This document shows, piece by piece, positions 26,877-36,224 of a stretch of DNA of 64,000 nt. The DNA is from Pseudomonadota bacterium (lineage in GTDB: Bacteria > Pseudomonadota > Gammaproteobacteria > Steroidobacterales > Steroidobacteraceae): contig JAEWAF010000043.1 of assembly GCA_023391815.1 (NCBI GenBank), positions 124,001-188,000 of the forward strand. Direction: 5' to 3'. Numbering within the stretch: the stretch's first letter is position 1; each line of letters begins with the position of its first letter. Made by a program: the position numbers and the translations under genes. A model generated the notes under the pieces. The model searched no databases and was not told the DNA's origin. It worked only from the letters and a program-made list of their open reading frames with translations.

Positions 26877-29800
26877 ATGATGAGAAACAACACGCTCGCG
26901 GTAGCCATTGCCGCGACGCTGGCTTCGGTCGCGCCTCTGCATGGCGCGCTCGCCCAGCAGGCCGCCGCGGAGCAGGCCGCCACCACACCCGGCCAGACGG
27001 AGCTGGAAGAAGTGGTGGTGACCGGCATGAGAGCCAGCCTGGAAACATCGATGGACATGAAGCGCGAGGCGATCGGCGTCGTCGATGCCATCAGCGCCGA
27101 GGACATCGGCAAATTTCCGGACAGCAACCTTTCCGAATCCTTGCAACGTATCACCGGCATCTCCATCGACCGTCGCAACGGCGAAGGCGCGCTGGTGACG
27201 GCACGCGGCTTCGGCGCCCAATACAACATGGTGACCTTGAACGGACGCACCATGCCGGCGGCGGACGCGTTCGCGGGCGGCAACACCGGCGACGGCGGTA
27301 TCGCCGGTCAGACGCGTGCTTTCAACTTTGCGAATCTCGCCAGCGAAAGCATCAGCGCGATCGAGGTCTACAAGACCGGCCGCGCCGACCAGGCAACCGG
27401 CGGTATCGGTGCGACGTTGAACGTCCGCACCGCGCGGCCGTTCGACAACGACCAGCCGGTGATGAACGTGGGCGTCAAGGCGGTCGCCGATACCACCAAT
27501 CGCACCGGCGATGACATCACTCCGGAAGTGTCCGGCATCTTCAGCTTCGCCAACGACGATAAGACCTGGGGCGTCGGGCTGTCCGCGAGCTATCAGAAGC
27601 GCGACAGCGGCTCCTCGAGCTCCACCGTCAACGACTGGAACATCCGCCGTTGGACACCGGGCAACCAGACGACCTCCTTCGCATCGGGCGCGACCATCGT
27701 CAACGCCCCGGCCGAGGGCTCGCTCTACGCCATTCCGAACGACATTCGCTATCACTTCTCCGATCGCGAGCGTGAGCGTACGAATGCGCAGCTAACGGTG
27801 CAGTTCGCGCCGACCGACACCCTCACCCTCACCGCCGACTACACGTACGCCGAAAACAATTTGACCGAGGATCGCGGCGATCAGACGTTGTGGATGAACG
27901 CGAACCGTTACAGCTACGTGGAGTTCGACACCGGCCACTCGGTGGCGACACCGCTGGTGCTGCAGGAGGACGAAGGTACGGCCAAGGACTTCGGCTTCGA
28001 GCAGCAGCATCGCGAGCAGAAGAACGAGCTGAAGTCGATCGGCTTCAACGCCGAATGGCACGTCACCGACAACTTCTCGCTGGCCCTGGACGTGCACGAT
28101 TCGAAGGCCGAAAGCTTGCCGGACGATCCCATCACCGGTGGCGGCGAAACGCTGTTCAGCTTCGCCGCGCGCGTGCCGAGCACTTGCGCGCCGAAGCCCA
28201 ACGACAATCTGTGCACCAACCGCTTCGTGCAAACCTTCCGGTTCAACGACGGCTTGCCGCTCGCGCAACGCACGTTGTTCACGCAACCGACCACGAGCGC
28301 GCCGTCCAGCGGCGGCGATCCCAACTACGCCTTCACGCTCAACGATCTGGGCAGCCAGTACCTGCGTATCAACTACCAGGAGCAGACCAGCGATATCACC
28401 CAGGCGCGTATCGATGGCAATCTGAAGTTCGAGAACGACAGCCGCGTGCAATTCGGTGTGGAAACGCGCGCGATGGAATCGCGTCAGCGCGCTTCCAATG
28501 CGCAAATGACGTTGGGCGACTGGGGCGTCGCGCATCCCGGCGAATTGCCCGCCAACCTGCTGACCCCGTTCAGCCTGGTCGGCGAGTTCAACGACTTCTC
28601 GACCGCGGGCGTGCCGCGCTCGGGCTGGAAAGGCAACGCCAATGCCCTGGCACAGTGGGCGGTCGATCACTACGGCACCTGGCGTGATGCGACCCAGACC
28701 AACGGCGTGCTCATGTACAACCCGGCGTTCGACCAGGACCACACCATCTCCGAAGACACGCTCGCCACGTACGTTCAGTACGGCATGAACTTCGATCTGT
28801 TCAGCCGACGCTCCAACCTGCTGGTCGGCGTGCGTTACGAGAAGACCGACGTGGAAGCGGTGTCCAACCAGCTGCTGCCGCGCGGCCTGATCTGGCAAGA
28901 CAACAACGACTTCTCCGAGTGGCAAGGCGTCAGCATGGTGACGCTCAAGCAGAAGAACGATTACGACTATTTCCTGCCGAACCTGGATTTCGACATCGAG
29001 GTCGTTGATAACGTCAAAGCGCGCTTCTCCTACAGCAAAACCATCGCTCGCGCGCAATACAACCAGCTGCGCGCCGCAATCGACATCCTCGGCTCGCAAG
29101 GCTCGACGCTCAACGGCATGCGCCCGACGGCGAACGAGGCGAACCCGCAACTGGAGCCGCTGGAGTCCGATAACATCGATGTGTCGCTCGAATGGTACTT
29201 CGCCGATGCGAGCTACCTGTCCGCCGGGTTCTTCCACAAGAAGGTGGCGAACTTCATCGGCCAGGAAGTGAATACGCGAGGTCTGTTCGGCATCACCGAT
29301 CAAACCGGCGGCCAGCGCGCCCTGGCCGCGCGTCAGGAGCTGATCAATCGCGGCTACGGCACGGACGACACCAATCTGTTCGTGATGATGGCCATGATGG
29401 AGCATCCCGAGTCCTTCACCGCCAATGGCGTCACCTGGACCGGCGGCGCCGACAACTTCAACGGCACCGAGGCTCAACACCTGGCGTTTGCCACCCAGTA
29501 CGACCTGTACCCGAACAGCGTCACGGATCCGGAGTATCTGTTCAACATCACGCGCCCGGTCAACAACAAGGATGCGAATATCTATGGCTGGGAGCTGGGC
29601 GGCCAGCACTTCTTCGGCCAGACCGGCTTCGGCATCCAGGCGAACTACACCATCGTCAAGGGCGATGTGAGCTTCAACAACGCCGGCGATCCGAACATCA
29701 ATCAGTTCGCCCTGCTCGGCCTGAGCGACTCGGCCAACCTGGTCCTGATGTACGAGAACTACGGCTTCCAGGTGCGCCTGGCCTACAACTGGCGCGACGA

Positions 29801-30032
29801 GTTCCTGCGAGAGACCAACCGTGGCAACTTCCGCAATCCCGAGTACGTGGAGGCGTACTACCAGATCGATCTGAGCGTCGGCTACGAGGTGAACGATCAC
29901 CTCTCGCTGTCGCTCGAAGGCCTGAACCTCACCGAACAGGACGTTCGCGTGCACGGCCGGTCCATCAATCAACCCTGGTACGTGGAAGACCAGGGAGCGC
30001 GCTACGCCTTGGGCGCGCGCTATAAGTTCTAA
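26877..30032 (+). CDS. TonB-dependent receptor of the halogenase operon
   Basis: A 1051-aa TonB-dependent receptor. After a signal peptide (AVAIAATLASVAPLHGALAQ) come the motif ELEEVVVTGMRASLETS and a plug domain with EDIGKFPDSNLSESLQRITG and GFGAQYNMVTLNGR. The barrel ends RYALGARYKF. This long CarO/FhuA-unlike type is common in Xanthomonadales and Caulobacterales for carbohydrate or peptide ligands. ATG at 26877 follows a strong AGGGGGA site. It is first in an operon with sapC, a cupin and a halogenase-like flavoenzyme; probably only the receptor is made at high level, given the hairpin after its stop. Confidence 0.9.
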   Translation: MMRNNTLAVAIAATLASVAPLHGALAQQAAAEQAATTPGQTELEEVVVTGMRASLETSMDMKREAIGVVDAISAEDIGKFPDSNLSESLQRITGISIDRRNGEGALVTARGFGAQYNMVTLNGRTMPAADAFAGGNTGDGGIAGQTRAFNFANLASESISAIEVYKTGRADQATGGIGATLNVRTARPFDNDQPVMNVGVKAVADTTNRTGDDITPEVSGIFSFANDDKTWGVGLSASYQKRDSGSSSSTVNDWNIRRWTPGNQTTSFASGATIVNAPAEGSLYAIPNDIRYHFSDRERERTNAQLTVQFAPTDTLTLTADYTYAENNLTEDRGDQTLWMNANRYSYVEFDTGHSVATPLVLQEDEGTAKDFGFEQQHREQKNELKSIGFNAEWHVTDNFSLALDVHDSKAESLPDDPITGGGETLFSFAARVPSTCAPKPNDNLCTNRFVQTFRFNDGLPLAQRTLFTQPTTSAPSSGGDPNYAFTLNDLGSQYLRINYQEQTSDITQARIDGNLKFENDSRVQFGVETRAMESRQRASNAQMTLGDWGVAHPGELPANLLTPFSLVGEFNDFSTAGVPRSGWKGNANALAQWAVDHYGTWRDATQTNGVLMYNPAFDQDHTISEDTLATYVQYGMNFDLFSRRSNLLVGVRYEKTDVEAVSNQLLPRGLIWQDNNDFSEWQGVSMVTLKQKNDYDYFLPNLDFDIEVVDNVKARFSYSKTIARAQYNQLRAAIDILGSQGSTLNGMRPTANEANPQLEPLESDNIDVSLEWYFADASYLSAGFFHKKVANFIGQEVNTRGLFGITDQTGGQRALAARQELINRGYGTDDTNLFVMMAMMEHPESFTANGVTWTGGADNFNGTEAQHLAFATQYDLYPNSVTDPEYLFNITRPVNNKDANIYGWELGGQHFFGQTGFGIQANYTIVKGDVSFNNAGDPNINQFALLGLSDSANLVLMYENYGFQVRLAYNWRDEFLRETNRGNFRNPEYVEAYYQIDLSVGYEVNDHLSLSLEGLNLTEQDVRVHGRSINQPWYVEDQGARYALGARYKF

Positions 30033-30042
30033 GCGCCGATCC

Positions 30043-30075
30043 GGCGGCCGGGTACCGAAATGGTATCCGGCCGCC
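30043..30075 (+). terminator. Strong intercistronic hairpin after the TonB receptor
   Basis: A 14-bp stem with one G-U pair: 30043-30056 (GGCGGCCGGGTACC) pairs with 30062-30075 around the loop GAAAT. It begins 11 bp after the receptor stop and 50 bp before the sapC start. No T-run follows. It is likely an attenuator or 3'-end stabiliser setting the receptor-to-downstream ratio, not a full terminator. Confidence 0.55.
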
Positions 30076-30124
30076 TGCCGTCGTGGCAGGATTGCCCGAG
30101 CATCGGTTGAATGCGGGGGAGATC

Positions 30125-30877
30125 TTGGCGAAGCATGTGATGCTCAATAACGTCGCCCACAAGGACCTGCGGGTGATCGCACGTCACGGCGCGGAGTTCG
30201 GCGACAATCTCGGCACGGTACTGACCTTCCCCACTGAATACGGGGACGTGCAGCGTGAGTATCCGATTTTCTTCCGCAAGGATCCGCACACCGGCGCATT
30301 CCAATCGATCGCCCTGCTCGGCTTCCAGCCCGACGAGAATCTATTCCTCGACGGTAACGCTTGGAACGCCAGCTACATCCCGGGCATCGTCGCGCGCGGT
30401 CCCTTCCTGATCGGCTTCCAGAACCAGCAGGTCGATGGCGAAGTGCGCAGGGAACCGGTGATCCACGTCGATCTCGACCATCCACGCATCAGCACGACCG
30501 AAGGCGAGCCGGTGTTCCTGCCGCACGGGGGCAATAGCCGCTACCTCGAGCGTATCGGCACCATTCTGCAGGGCATTCACCAGGGGCTCGCCGTCAGCCA
30601 GGCGATGTTCGAAGCCTTCACCGCGCACCAGCTGATCGAGCCGGTGAACGTCGAAGTGAAGTTCAATGCCGAAGAACAATTCAATCTGCGCGGGCTGTAC
30701 ACCATCAGCGAAGAAAAGCTGCGCGGCCTGAGCGGCGAGGCATTGTTCCAGTTGAACAGCGCCGGCTTTCTCCAGGGCGCGTTCCTGGTGATCGCCTCGC
30801 TCAACAACATGAAGAAGCTCATCGACATGAAACATCGGCGCCGGCGCGAGCTGGCGGAGGTGGCCACGGCATCATGA
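30125..30877 (+). CDS. sapC: SapC family protein, second copy
   Basis: A 250-aa SapC homologue: KHVMLNNVAHKDLRVIARHG, VLTFPTEYGDVQREYPIFF, ALLGFQPDENLFLDGNAWN, YIPGIVARGPFLIGFQNQ. I choose the TTG at 30125, since GGGGGA lies 5 nt upstream and family members begin with a short lead before the LNN motif; a GTG at 30083 sits inside or after the hairpin and lacks a ribosome site. It overlaps the cupin gene by 4 nt. Similarity to the divergent sapC at 25507 is at the family level only. Function is unknown; the family regularly accompanies TonB receptors and halogenases. Confidence 0.8.
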   Translation: MAKHVMLNNVAHKDLRVIARHGAEFGDNLGTVLTFPTEYGDVQREYPIFFRKDPHTGAFQSIALLGFQPDENLFLDGNAWNASYIPGIVARGPFLIGFQNQQVDGEVRREPVIHVDLDHPRISTTEGEPVFLPHGGNSRYLERIGTILQGIHQGLAVSQAMFEAFTAHQLIEPVNVEVKFNAEEQFNLRGLYTISEEKLRGLSGEALFQLNSAGFLQGAFLVIASLNNMKKLIDMKHRRRRELAEVATAS

Positions 30878-31896
30878 CGGGCATCACCCAGCGCACCCGC
30901 GAGCTGCACGGCTACACGGTCGACACGCTGCCCTTGCAGGAGCTGTTGGCCGGCGATGAGCCGGTCGTGTTGAGGGGCCTCGTCGCGCAATGGCCGCTGG
31001 TGCAAGCGGGCTTGCGCTCGCATCACGAGGCGATGAGTTATCTCCGCTCCTTCTATAACGGCAAAACGGTCGGCACTTCGCGCGGCGATCCGCAAATCAA
31101 CGGCCGATTGTTCTACAACGACGACTACACGCAGCTGAATTTCCTCAGCCAGCGCGCACCGCTCGATCACGTGCTGATGGATATCGAGAAACATCTCGAA
31201 GATGAGCGGCCGCCGACGAACTACATCGCATCGACCACCATCGACGCTTGCCTGCCCGGCTTCCGCCGCGACAACGATGTTTCCTTCGCCGCGCACGGCT
31301 ACGAGCCGCTCGCGAGCATCTGGATCGGCAATCGTACGATCGCGTCCTGTCACTACGATGCGCCCAACAATCTTGCCTGCTGCGCGGTCGGCCGGCGTCG
31401 CTTCACCCTGTTTCCGCCCGAGCAGATCGTCAACCTTTATCCGGGTCCGCTCGAGCCGACGCCGGGTGGGCAAGCGGTCAGTCTGGTGGACTTCTCGGAG
31501 CCGGATTTCGAGCGCTTCCCCCGCTTCCGAGAGGCGCTTGCGGCCGGCCAGTCGGTGGAAGTCGAGCCGGGCGATGCGGTGTTCATTCCGAGCCTGTGGT
31601 GGCATCACGTCGAAGCGCTGAGCCCGTTCAACACACTCATCAACTATTGGTGGAGCACGACGCCGAAGTTCATGCCCTCGCCGATGAATGCGCTGTATCA
31701 CGCGCTCTGGGCATTGCGTGACCGACCGGAGCGCGAGAAGCGCGCCTGGAAGAATGTTTTCGATTACTACGTGTTCGGCCGCGCCGAGCAGGCCGGCGAG
31801 CACTTGCCCGAGCAGGCGCGTGGCGTGCTTGGGCCGATGGATGACAGCAGCGCGCGTCGCATCCGGGCGATGCTGCTCAACAATTTGAATCGCTGA
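30874..31896 (+). CDS. Cupin-8 / JmjC-like putative 2-oxoglutarate oxygenase
   Basis: A 340-aa protein with the cupin-like JmjC fold. EPVVLRGLVAQWPLV near residue 29 is the usual entry strand. The metal site is HYD (H160, D162) in ASCHYDAPNNLACCAVGRRR, and a distal His in SLWWHHVE (H244 or H245). Family members are Fe(II)/2-oxoglutarate hydroxylases of proteins or small molecules, or tRNA modifiers. It overlaps sapC by 4 nt and precedes the halogenase by 10 bp, so all are cotranslated. It may hydroxylate the same ligand as the flavoenzyme (inference). Confidence 0.8.
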   Translation: MTGITQRTRELHGYTVDTLPLQELLAGDEPVVLRGLVAQWPLVQAGLRSHHEAMSYLRSFYNGKTVGTSRGDPQINGRLFYNDDYTQLNFLSQRAPLDHVLMDIEKHLEDERPPTNYIASTTIDACLPGFRRDNDVSFAAHGYEPLASIWIGNRTIASCHYDAPNNLACCAVGRRRFTLFPPEQIVNLYPGPLEPTPGGQAVSLVDFSEPDFERFPRFREALAAGQSVEVEPGDAVFIPSLWWHHVEALSPFNTLINYWWSTTPKFMPSPMNALYHALWALRDRPEREKRAWKNVFDYYVFGRAEQAGEHLPEQARGVLGPMDDSSARRIRAMLLNNLNR

Positions 31897-31906
31897 TGGA
31901 GCGACC

Positions 31907-33388
31907 ATGACACCGATCAAACGAGTGGTCATCGCCGGCGGCGGCACCGCCGGCTGGGTCACCGCCGCCGCCCTGTCGCACCAGCTCGGTCAGATCGTGG
32001 AGATCACGCTGGTGGAGTCCGAAGAGATCGGCACCATCGGCGTCGGCGAATCGACCGTGCCGCCGATCCGCATCTTTCATCAGCTGCTCGGCATCGACGA
32101 GCAGGAGTTCATGCGCAGCGTCTCGGCGACCTTCAAGCTCGGCATCTGGTTCGAGAACTGGGGGCAGATCGGCGATCGGTATATCCATCCGTTCGGTCGT
32201 CACGGCAAACCGACCTGGCTGTGCGAGTTCCACCATTTCTGGCTGCACGGACTGCGCTCGGGGCTCAACTCCGAGCTGGGCGAGTATTGCCTGGAGTGGC
32301 TGGCGGCCAAGCAAGGCCGCTTCGGCACCTCACCGCAATCCGAGATCAACTACGCCTTTCACATCGACGCCACCGCCTACGCGCGCTTCCTGCGACGCTT
32401 CGCCGAGAACCGCGGCGTCAAACGGGTCGAGGGCAAGATCAAATCCGTCCAGCAACATCCGACCACCGGCTTCGTCGAGTCGCTGACGCTCACGTCGGAA
32501 CGCGTCGTGCCCGGCGATCTGTTCATCGATTGCACGGGCTTTCGCGGGCTGCTGATCGAACAAACATTGCACACGGGGTTCGAGGACTGGTCGCACTGGC
32601 TGCCTTGCGACAGCGCGGCGGCGATGCAGACCGAAATCACCGCTCCACCGAACCCCTACACCTGCGCGTTCGCGCATGAAGCGGGCTGGCGCTGGATGAT
32701 TCCGTTGCAACATCGCATGGGCAACGGCTTCGTGTATTGCAGCCGGTACATTTCCGACGAGGATGCCAAGCAAAAGCTGTCGCAGGCGGTGAGCGGCAAT
32801 CCGGTGCGCCCGCCCTTCACGCTGAAATTCCAGCCGGGGCGCCGACGCAAGACCTGGAACAAGAACGTGGTCGCCATCGGCTTGTCCAGCGGCTTCGTCG
32901 AGCCGCTGGAGTCCACCAGCATTCACGTGATAATCACCGCCGCGACCCGCCTGATGCAGATGTTTCCATTCGACGGCATCAAGCAGCCGCTGGTCGATCA
33001 ATTCAACCGGGAATCGCGCACCGAGCTGGAAAAAATCCGGGACTTCATCATCCTGCACTATCACACCACCGACCGCGACGACTCTGCCTTCTGGCGCTAC
33101 TGCAAGAGCATGGAGATCCCCGAGTCGCTCGCCCATCGGGTGGAGCTGTTCAAGGAAAGCGCGCACGCCTACCAGGGCGATGGCGAGCTGTTTCGAGTCG
33201 ACTCCTGGATCCAGGTGCTGCTGGGCCAGGGCATCGTGCCCAAGCACTACCATCCCTCCCCGCGCGGCATGCAGGAACAGGAGCTCGCGCGTGTGCTCAA
33301 TGGCCTCAGGGCCAACGTCGCCCAGGCGGTGGCGAAGCTGCCGAAGCACCAGGACTTCATCAACGGCTATTGCCGGAGCTCGGCATAA
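31907..33388 (+). CDS. Tryptophan-halogenase family flavoenzyme
   Basis: A 493-aa FAD-dependent halogenase-like protein. The dinucleotide site VVIAGGGTAGWVTAAAL is at the N-terminus. The catalytic Lys is K77 in TFKLGIWFENW, aligned with K79 of PrnA. The halogenase signature WxWxIP is at 261-266 (WRWMIP), and the Glu-Ser pair near the substrate is in GFVEPLESTS (E335-S336). All key residues are thus present, so halogenation by hypohalous acid is plausible; a reductase partner is not in the window. The substrate is not necessarily tryptophan. It is the last gene of the receptor-sapC-cupin operon. Confidence 0.85.
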   Translation: MTPIKRVVIAGGGTAGWVTAAALSHQLGQIVEITLVESEEIGTIGVGESTVPPIRIFHQLLGIDEQEFMRSVSATFKLGIWFENWGQIGDRYIHPFGRHGKPTWLCEFHHFWLHGLRSGLNSELGEYCLEWLAAKQGRFGTSPQSEINYAFHIDATAYARFLRRFAENRGVKRVEGKIKSVQQHPTTGFVESLTLTSERVVPGDLFIDCTGFRGLLIEQTLHTGFEDWSHWLPCDSAAAMQTEITAPPNPYTCAFAHEAGWRWMIPLQHRMGNGFVYCSRYISDEDAKQKLSQAVSGNPVRPPFTLKFQPGRRRKTWNKNVVAIGLSSGFVEPLESTSIHVIITAATRLMQMFPFDGIKQPLVDQFNRESRTELEKIRDFIILHYHTTDRDDSAFWRYCKSMEIPESLAHRVELFKESAHAYQGDGELFRVDSWIQVLLGQGIVPKHYHPSPRGMQEQELARVLNGLRANVAQAVAKLPKHQDFINGYCRSSA

Positions 33389-33410
33389 GCCCGGCACGGC
33401 GGGCGGGCTT
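33387..33410 (+). terminator. Candidate terminator after the halogenase
   Basis: AAGCCCG (33387-33393) pairs with CGGGCTT (33404-33410) around a 10-nt loop, beginning in the halogenase stop codon and followed by TGG. The T-run is only two or three bases, so it is a weak intrinsic terminator at best. Confidence 0.4.
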
Positions 33411-33452
33411 TGGTGCAAAATAGCGCACTTCCCACGAAGCCGATGCTCCGCC

Positions 33453-34100
33453 ATGCCCGCCAAGCCCAAGTCATCCGCCAAGCGCCCCGCTGCCGCCCGG
33501 CCGGAAAGCGCCCCCGCCAAGGTCGTCAGGATCGGTAAGCGCCTGGAGACGGTCGCACGCGAGATCAAGGACGCCGACGACTTCGTCGAGCATGTCGCCG
33601 GCCTGGCCAAGCGTTACCGGCGCGAGCATGCCCTGCGCGTCGGCGATGCCCAAGCGGAGCTGCGGCAATCGCTGCGAACCTTCCACAAGCACGCAAGCGC
33701 ACTCGCCGAGTGGCTCCAACAGGCAAACAGCGGCAAGGCCACCGCCATCGAGCGCAAAGCTTTCGACGCCTTGGGCACGAAGCTCTACGGCTCACCCGTG
33801 CTGGCCCGTCCTCCGAGCATCCAGACTCTGGAGTGGCTCACCCGCGCAGGCGAGGCAGCCGACGCGACTGTCACAGAAATGAAGCAAGGCGGCGCCGACG
33901 ATGCCCTGCGGATCGCGGCCGAAGGACTGCGCGCCACGTTCGAACATCACAAGCTCAAGCTCGCTGCCGGGACGGACAAGAAACCGGGCGATGCCGTGCG
34001 CCTGTTGTGCGCAATCGCTCGCGAAGCGGGCGAGACAGTCGAGCCGGCAGTCGCGAAGGCAGCGCTCAAGGATTCGCATCGCCCCGCCGCCGCGGCTTAG
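33453..34100 (+). CDS. Hypothetical basic helical protein
   Basis: A 215-aa protein I do not recognise. The first 25 residues are Lys/Ala/Pro-rich (MPAKPKSSAKRPAAARPE), like a disordered nucleic-acid-binding tail. The rest is predicted helical and charged (KRLETVAREIKDADDFVEHV, QAELRQSLRTFHKHASALAE). There is no signal peptide, Cys pair or membrane helix beyond the single C in RLLCAIARE. The ATG at 33453 is preferred, as a longer frame would overlap the halogenase gene. Its stop abuts that of the convergent 2OG oxygenase gene. Confidence 0.6.
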   Translation: MPAKPKSSAKRPAAARPESAPAKVVRIGKRLETVAREIKDADDFVEHVAGLAKRYRREHALRVGDAQAELRQSLRTFHKHASALAEWLQQANSGKATAIERKAFDALGTKLYGSPVLARPPSIQTLEWLTRAGEAADATVTEMKQGGADDALRIAAEGLRATFEHHKLKLAAGTDKKPGDAVRLLCAIAREAGETVEPAVAKAALKDSHRPAAAA

Positions 34101-34850
34101 TCACGTTGCATCGTGAAAGATGATGCCGAGCGTGTGCCTGTGACCCGATCGCAGACGACTCACGCCGTGCCGCATGTTCACTCGATAGACTCCACGCGTT
34201 CCCCGCACGGGCCGATGATGGACGGCGAATACCACCGCATCGCCCTGCTCTAACGGCACCACCTCGGCCCGCGATTGCATTCGCGGCCGCTGCTCGGTAA
34301 GCACGAATTCACCGCCGGTGAAGTCCCGTCCCGGATGCGACAACAGCACGGCCACTTGCAGCGGGAACACATGCTCTCCATACAAATCCTGGTGGAGACA
34401 GTTGTAGTCGTTCGCTTGGTACTGAAGCAACAGCGGCGTCGGCCGAAGTTGCCCGGCTGCGTGACATCGCGCAATGAATTGTTCGTGCTCCTCGGGATAC
34501 CGCACGTCGATACTCAACAAATCGTTCCATCGATTCGCGATCGGCGCCAGGTGGGGATACAGCAAGCGTCGCAGCGACCCGATCGGATCAGGCAGCGGGT
34601 ACTTGAAATACTGATATTCGCCACGCCCGAAGCCATGCCGGCTCATCACGACCCGACTGCGAAACAACTCGGAGCTCGGGTAGAGCCCGGCGAGCGCCGA
34701 GCACTGCTTCGGTTGCAGTAGATTGGGAATGATCGCATGACCCTGCGTACCCAGCTCATCGGACAGGCGCTGCCAATCGAGAGCATCGATCCGACCGGCC
34801 AGATCGGTTGCGACAGAAGAGACATTGCTGAGCACCGAAGCCACCATCAT
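34101..34850 (-). CDS. 2OG-Fe(II) oxygenase (prolyl-hydroxylase-like)
   Basis: A 249-aa double-stranded beta-helix dioxygenase. The metal site is HQD in NDYNCLHQDLYGEHVFPLQ, with the distal His in MRHGVSRLRSGH and a 2-oxoglutarate-binding Arg in the GHRHTLGIIFHD strand. FTGGEFVLTEQRPRMQSRAE is the usual mid-domain pattern of 2OG-FeII-Oxy members. Substrate is unknown; related bacterial proteins hydroxylate proteins or repair alkylated bases. It is read leftward and faces the unrelated 215-aa gene. The 256 bp upstream, shared with the polysaccharide deacetylase, contains only promoter-length DNA and short hairpins. Confidence 0.75.
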   Translation of the reverse strand: MMVASVLSNVSSVATDLAGRIDALDWQRLSDELGTQGHAIIPNLLQPKQCSALAGLYPSSELFRSRVVMSRHGFGRGEYQYFKYPLPDPIGSLRRLLYPHLAPIANRWNDLLSIDVRYPEEHEQFIARCHAAGQLRPTPLLLQYQANDYNCLHQDLYGEHVFPLQVAVLLSHPGRDFTGGEFVLTEQRPRMQSRAEVVPLEQGDAVVFAVHHRPVRGTRGVYRVNMRHGVSRLRSGHRHTLGIIFHDAT

Positions 34851-35106
34851 CGAACCCCCCTTGAATCAGTTGCCCGCACACTAAGCCGGGATGAGCGCTC
34901 GCACACTCCGGCTCTTGCGGAAAGGGGCGAGAAACTCGCCTTCTGTCGCCGGAACTTGCTCAGTGTCGAGGCGTTGGTTACCGCCCGACTATGTCGCTGC
35001 CGGCGTAGCGGTGCAATACTTCGAATCTGGCAAACCGGCCCGCGCGGACTCGTAACGAGCGTAAGGATAACGGCTCGTTTCACCGCGCCCGGCGGTGGAG
35101 AGGTCC

Positions 35107-36216
35107 ATGAGTGGGTTCGGGCGGATCATGCGAACTCTGGCACGGATATCCCGCACTCGATATCCGGCATTCGTTTTCGGGCTGCCGCTCGCGCGCGAGG
35201 AAATTCCGGTCTTCATCTATCACGACGTCGAAACGTCCGTGTTCGCGCGCGACTTGGAGTTCCTGCAGCGGAATAACTATCGCACCCTGGCATTAGATGA
35301 ATACCTCGCGGCCCGCGACGGCAAAGTGCGGCCCGGACGCGCCGTGCTTCTCACGTTCGACGATGCGCGCAAGAGCTTTGGCGAGGTGGCGCTGCCGTTG
35401 TTACGCCAATACGAAGCGCGTGCAGTCTTGTTCGCGCCTTCGTATTGGATGCAGCCGCCGCAGCGAGCCGAGGACGATCTATTCATGTCCTGGGAGCAAC
35501 TGCGTGCTTGTGTGGAGTCGGGCCTCGTGGATGTGCAATCGCATGCCCATCGTCACGCGCTCGTCGCCACAGCGCCGCAAGTGGTCGACTTCGCCAACCC
35601 CTCGGCGCTGGAACGCTACGACATCTACGATTGGCCCATACGTGTCATCGATGGCAAAGACGAATTGGGCAAACCAGCGTTAGGTACGCCCGTCTATCGA
35701 GCCGCTCCGCTGCTCTCCGCTTCCCGTCGCTATCTCGAGAACGATGCCCTGACCCGGGCCTGTCGCAGTTTCGTCGAGCGTCACGGTGGCATCGAGCTCT
35801 TCGCGCAACGGGACTGGCGAGCGCGACTACAGCGCGTGGTCGAGGAGCACGCGCGAGCGCCGGGCCGATTCATGAACGCGGCGGCATTCGAGAATCTGGT
35901 TGCGTCCGAGTTCGAGCAATGTCGCGACGAATTCAAACGGCATCTCGGCTATGCGCCGTACTGCATCGCCTATCCCTGGCATCTCGGATCGCCGCTATCG
36001 CTGCAATTGGCTCGCCGTAGCGGCTTCACTGTGGCCTTTGGGGTGGCGATGGATTATGGCGCCGAGCGGCACCGAGACCTGCTGCCGCTACCCTCATACG
36101 GCCGGTTGAAATGCGATTGGCTACAGTTTTTGCCGGGCAAACAACGCGCCAGCATCCTCGGCGCGGTCCGTCGCAAGATCACAGGATTCGACGCCGTTCA
36201 ACACCTCGCTCATTGA
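35107..36216 (+). CDS. Polysaccharide deacetylase (NodB homology)
   Basis: A 369-aa carbohydrate esterase 4-type protein. Conserved blocks: IPVFIYHDVET, the metal/catalytic Asp pair in VLLTFDDARKSF, and the zinc His pair in VQSHAHRHAL. The central residues up to YCIAYPWHLGSPLS show the remaining NodB-type layout, with an inserted segment of about 60 residues (ERYDIYDWPIRVIDGKDELG). No clear signal peptide is present. ATG at 35107 follows GGAGAGG. It begins a small polysaccharide gene group and is 8 bp ahead of the GT4 gene. Likely role: N-deacetylation of an envelope or exopolysaccharide precursor. Confidence 0.8.
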   Translation: MSGFGRIMRTLARISRTRYPAFVFGLPLAREEIPVFIYHDVETSVFARDLEFLQRNNYRTLALDEYLAARDGKVRPGRAVLLTFDDARKSFGEVALPLLRQYEARAVLFAPSYWMQPPQRAEDDLFMSWEQLRACVESGLVDVQSHAHRHALVATAPQVVDFANPSALERYDIYDWPIRVIDGKDELGKPALGTPVYRAAPLLSASRRYLENDALTRACRSFVERHGGIELFAQRDWRARLQRVVEEHARAPGRFMNAAAFENLVASEFEQCRDEFKRHLGYAPYCIAYPWHLGSPLSLQLARRSGFTVAFGVAMDYGAERHRDLLPLPSYGRLKCDWLQFLPGKQRASILGAVRRKITGFDAVQHLAH

Positions 36217-36224
36217 GTCCGGCC

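Noticed and set aside
27792..29972. A 726-codon open frame opposite the second TonB receptor
   Set aside because: Antisense shadow; the plus-strand frame has the TonB box, plug and barrel end.
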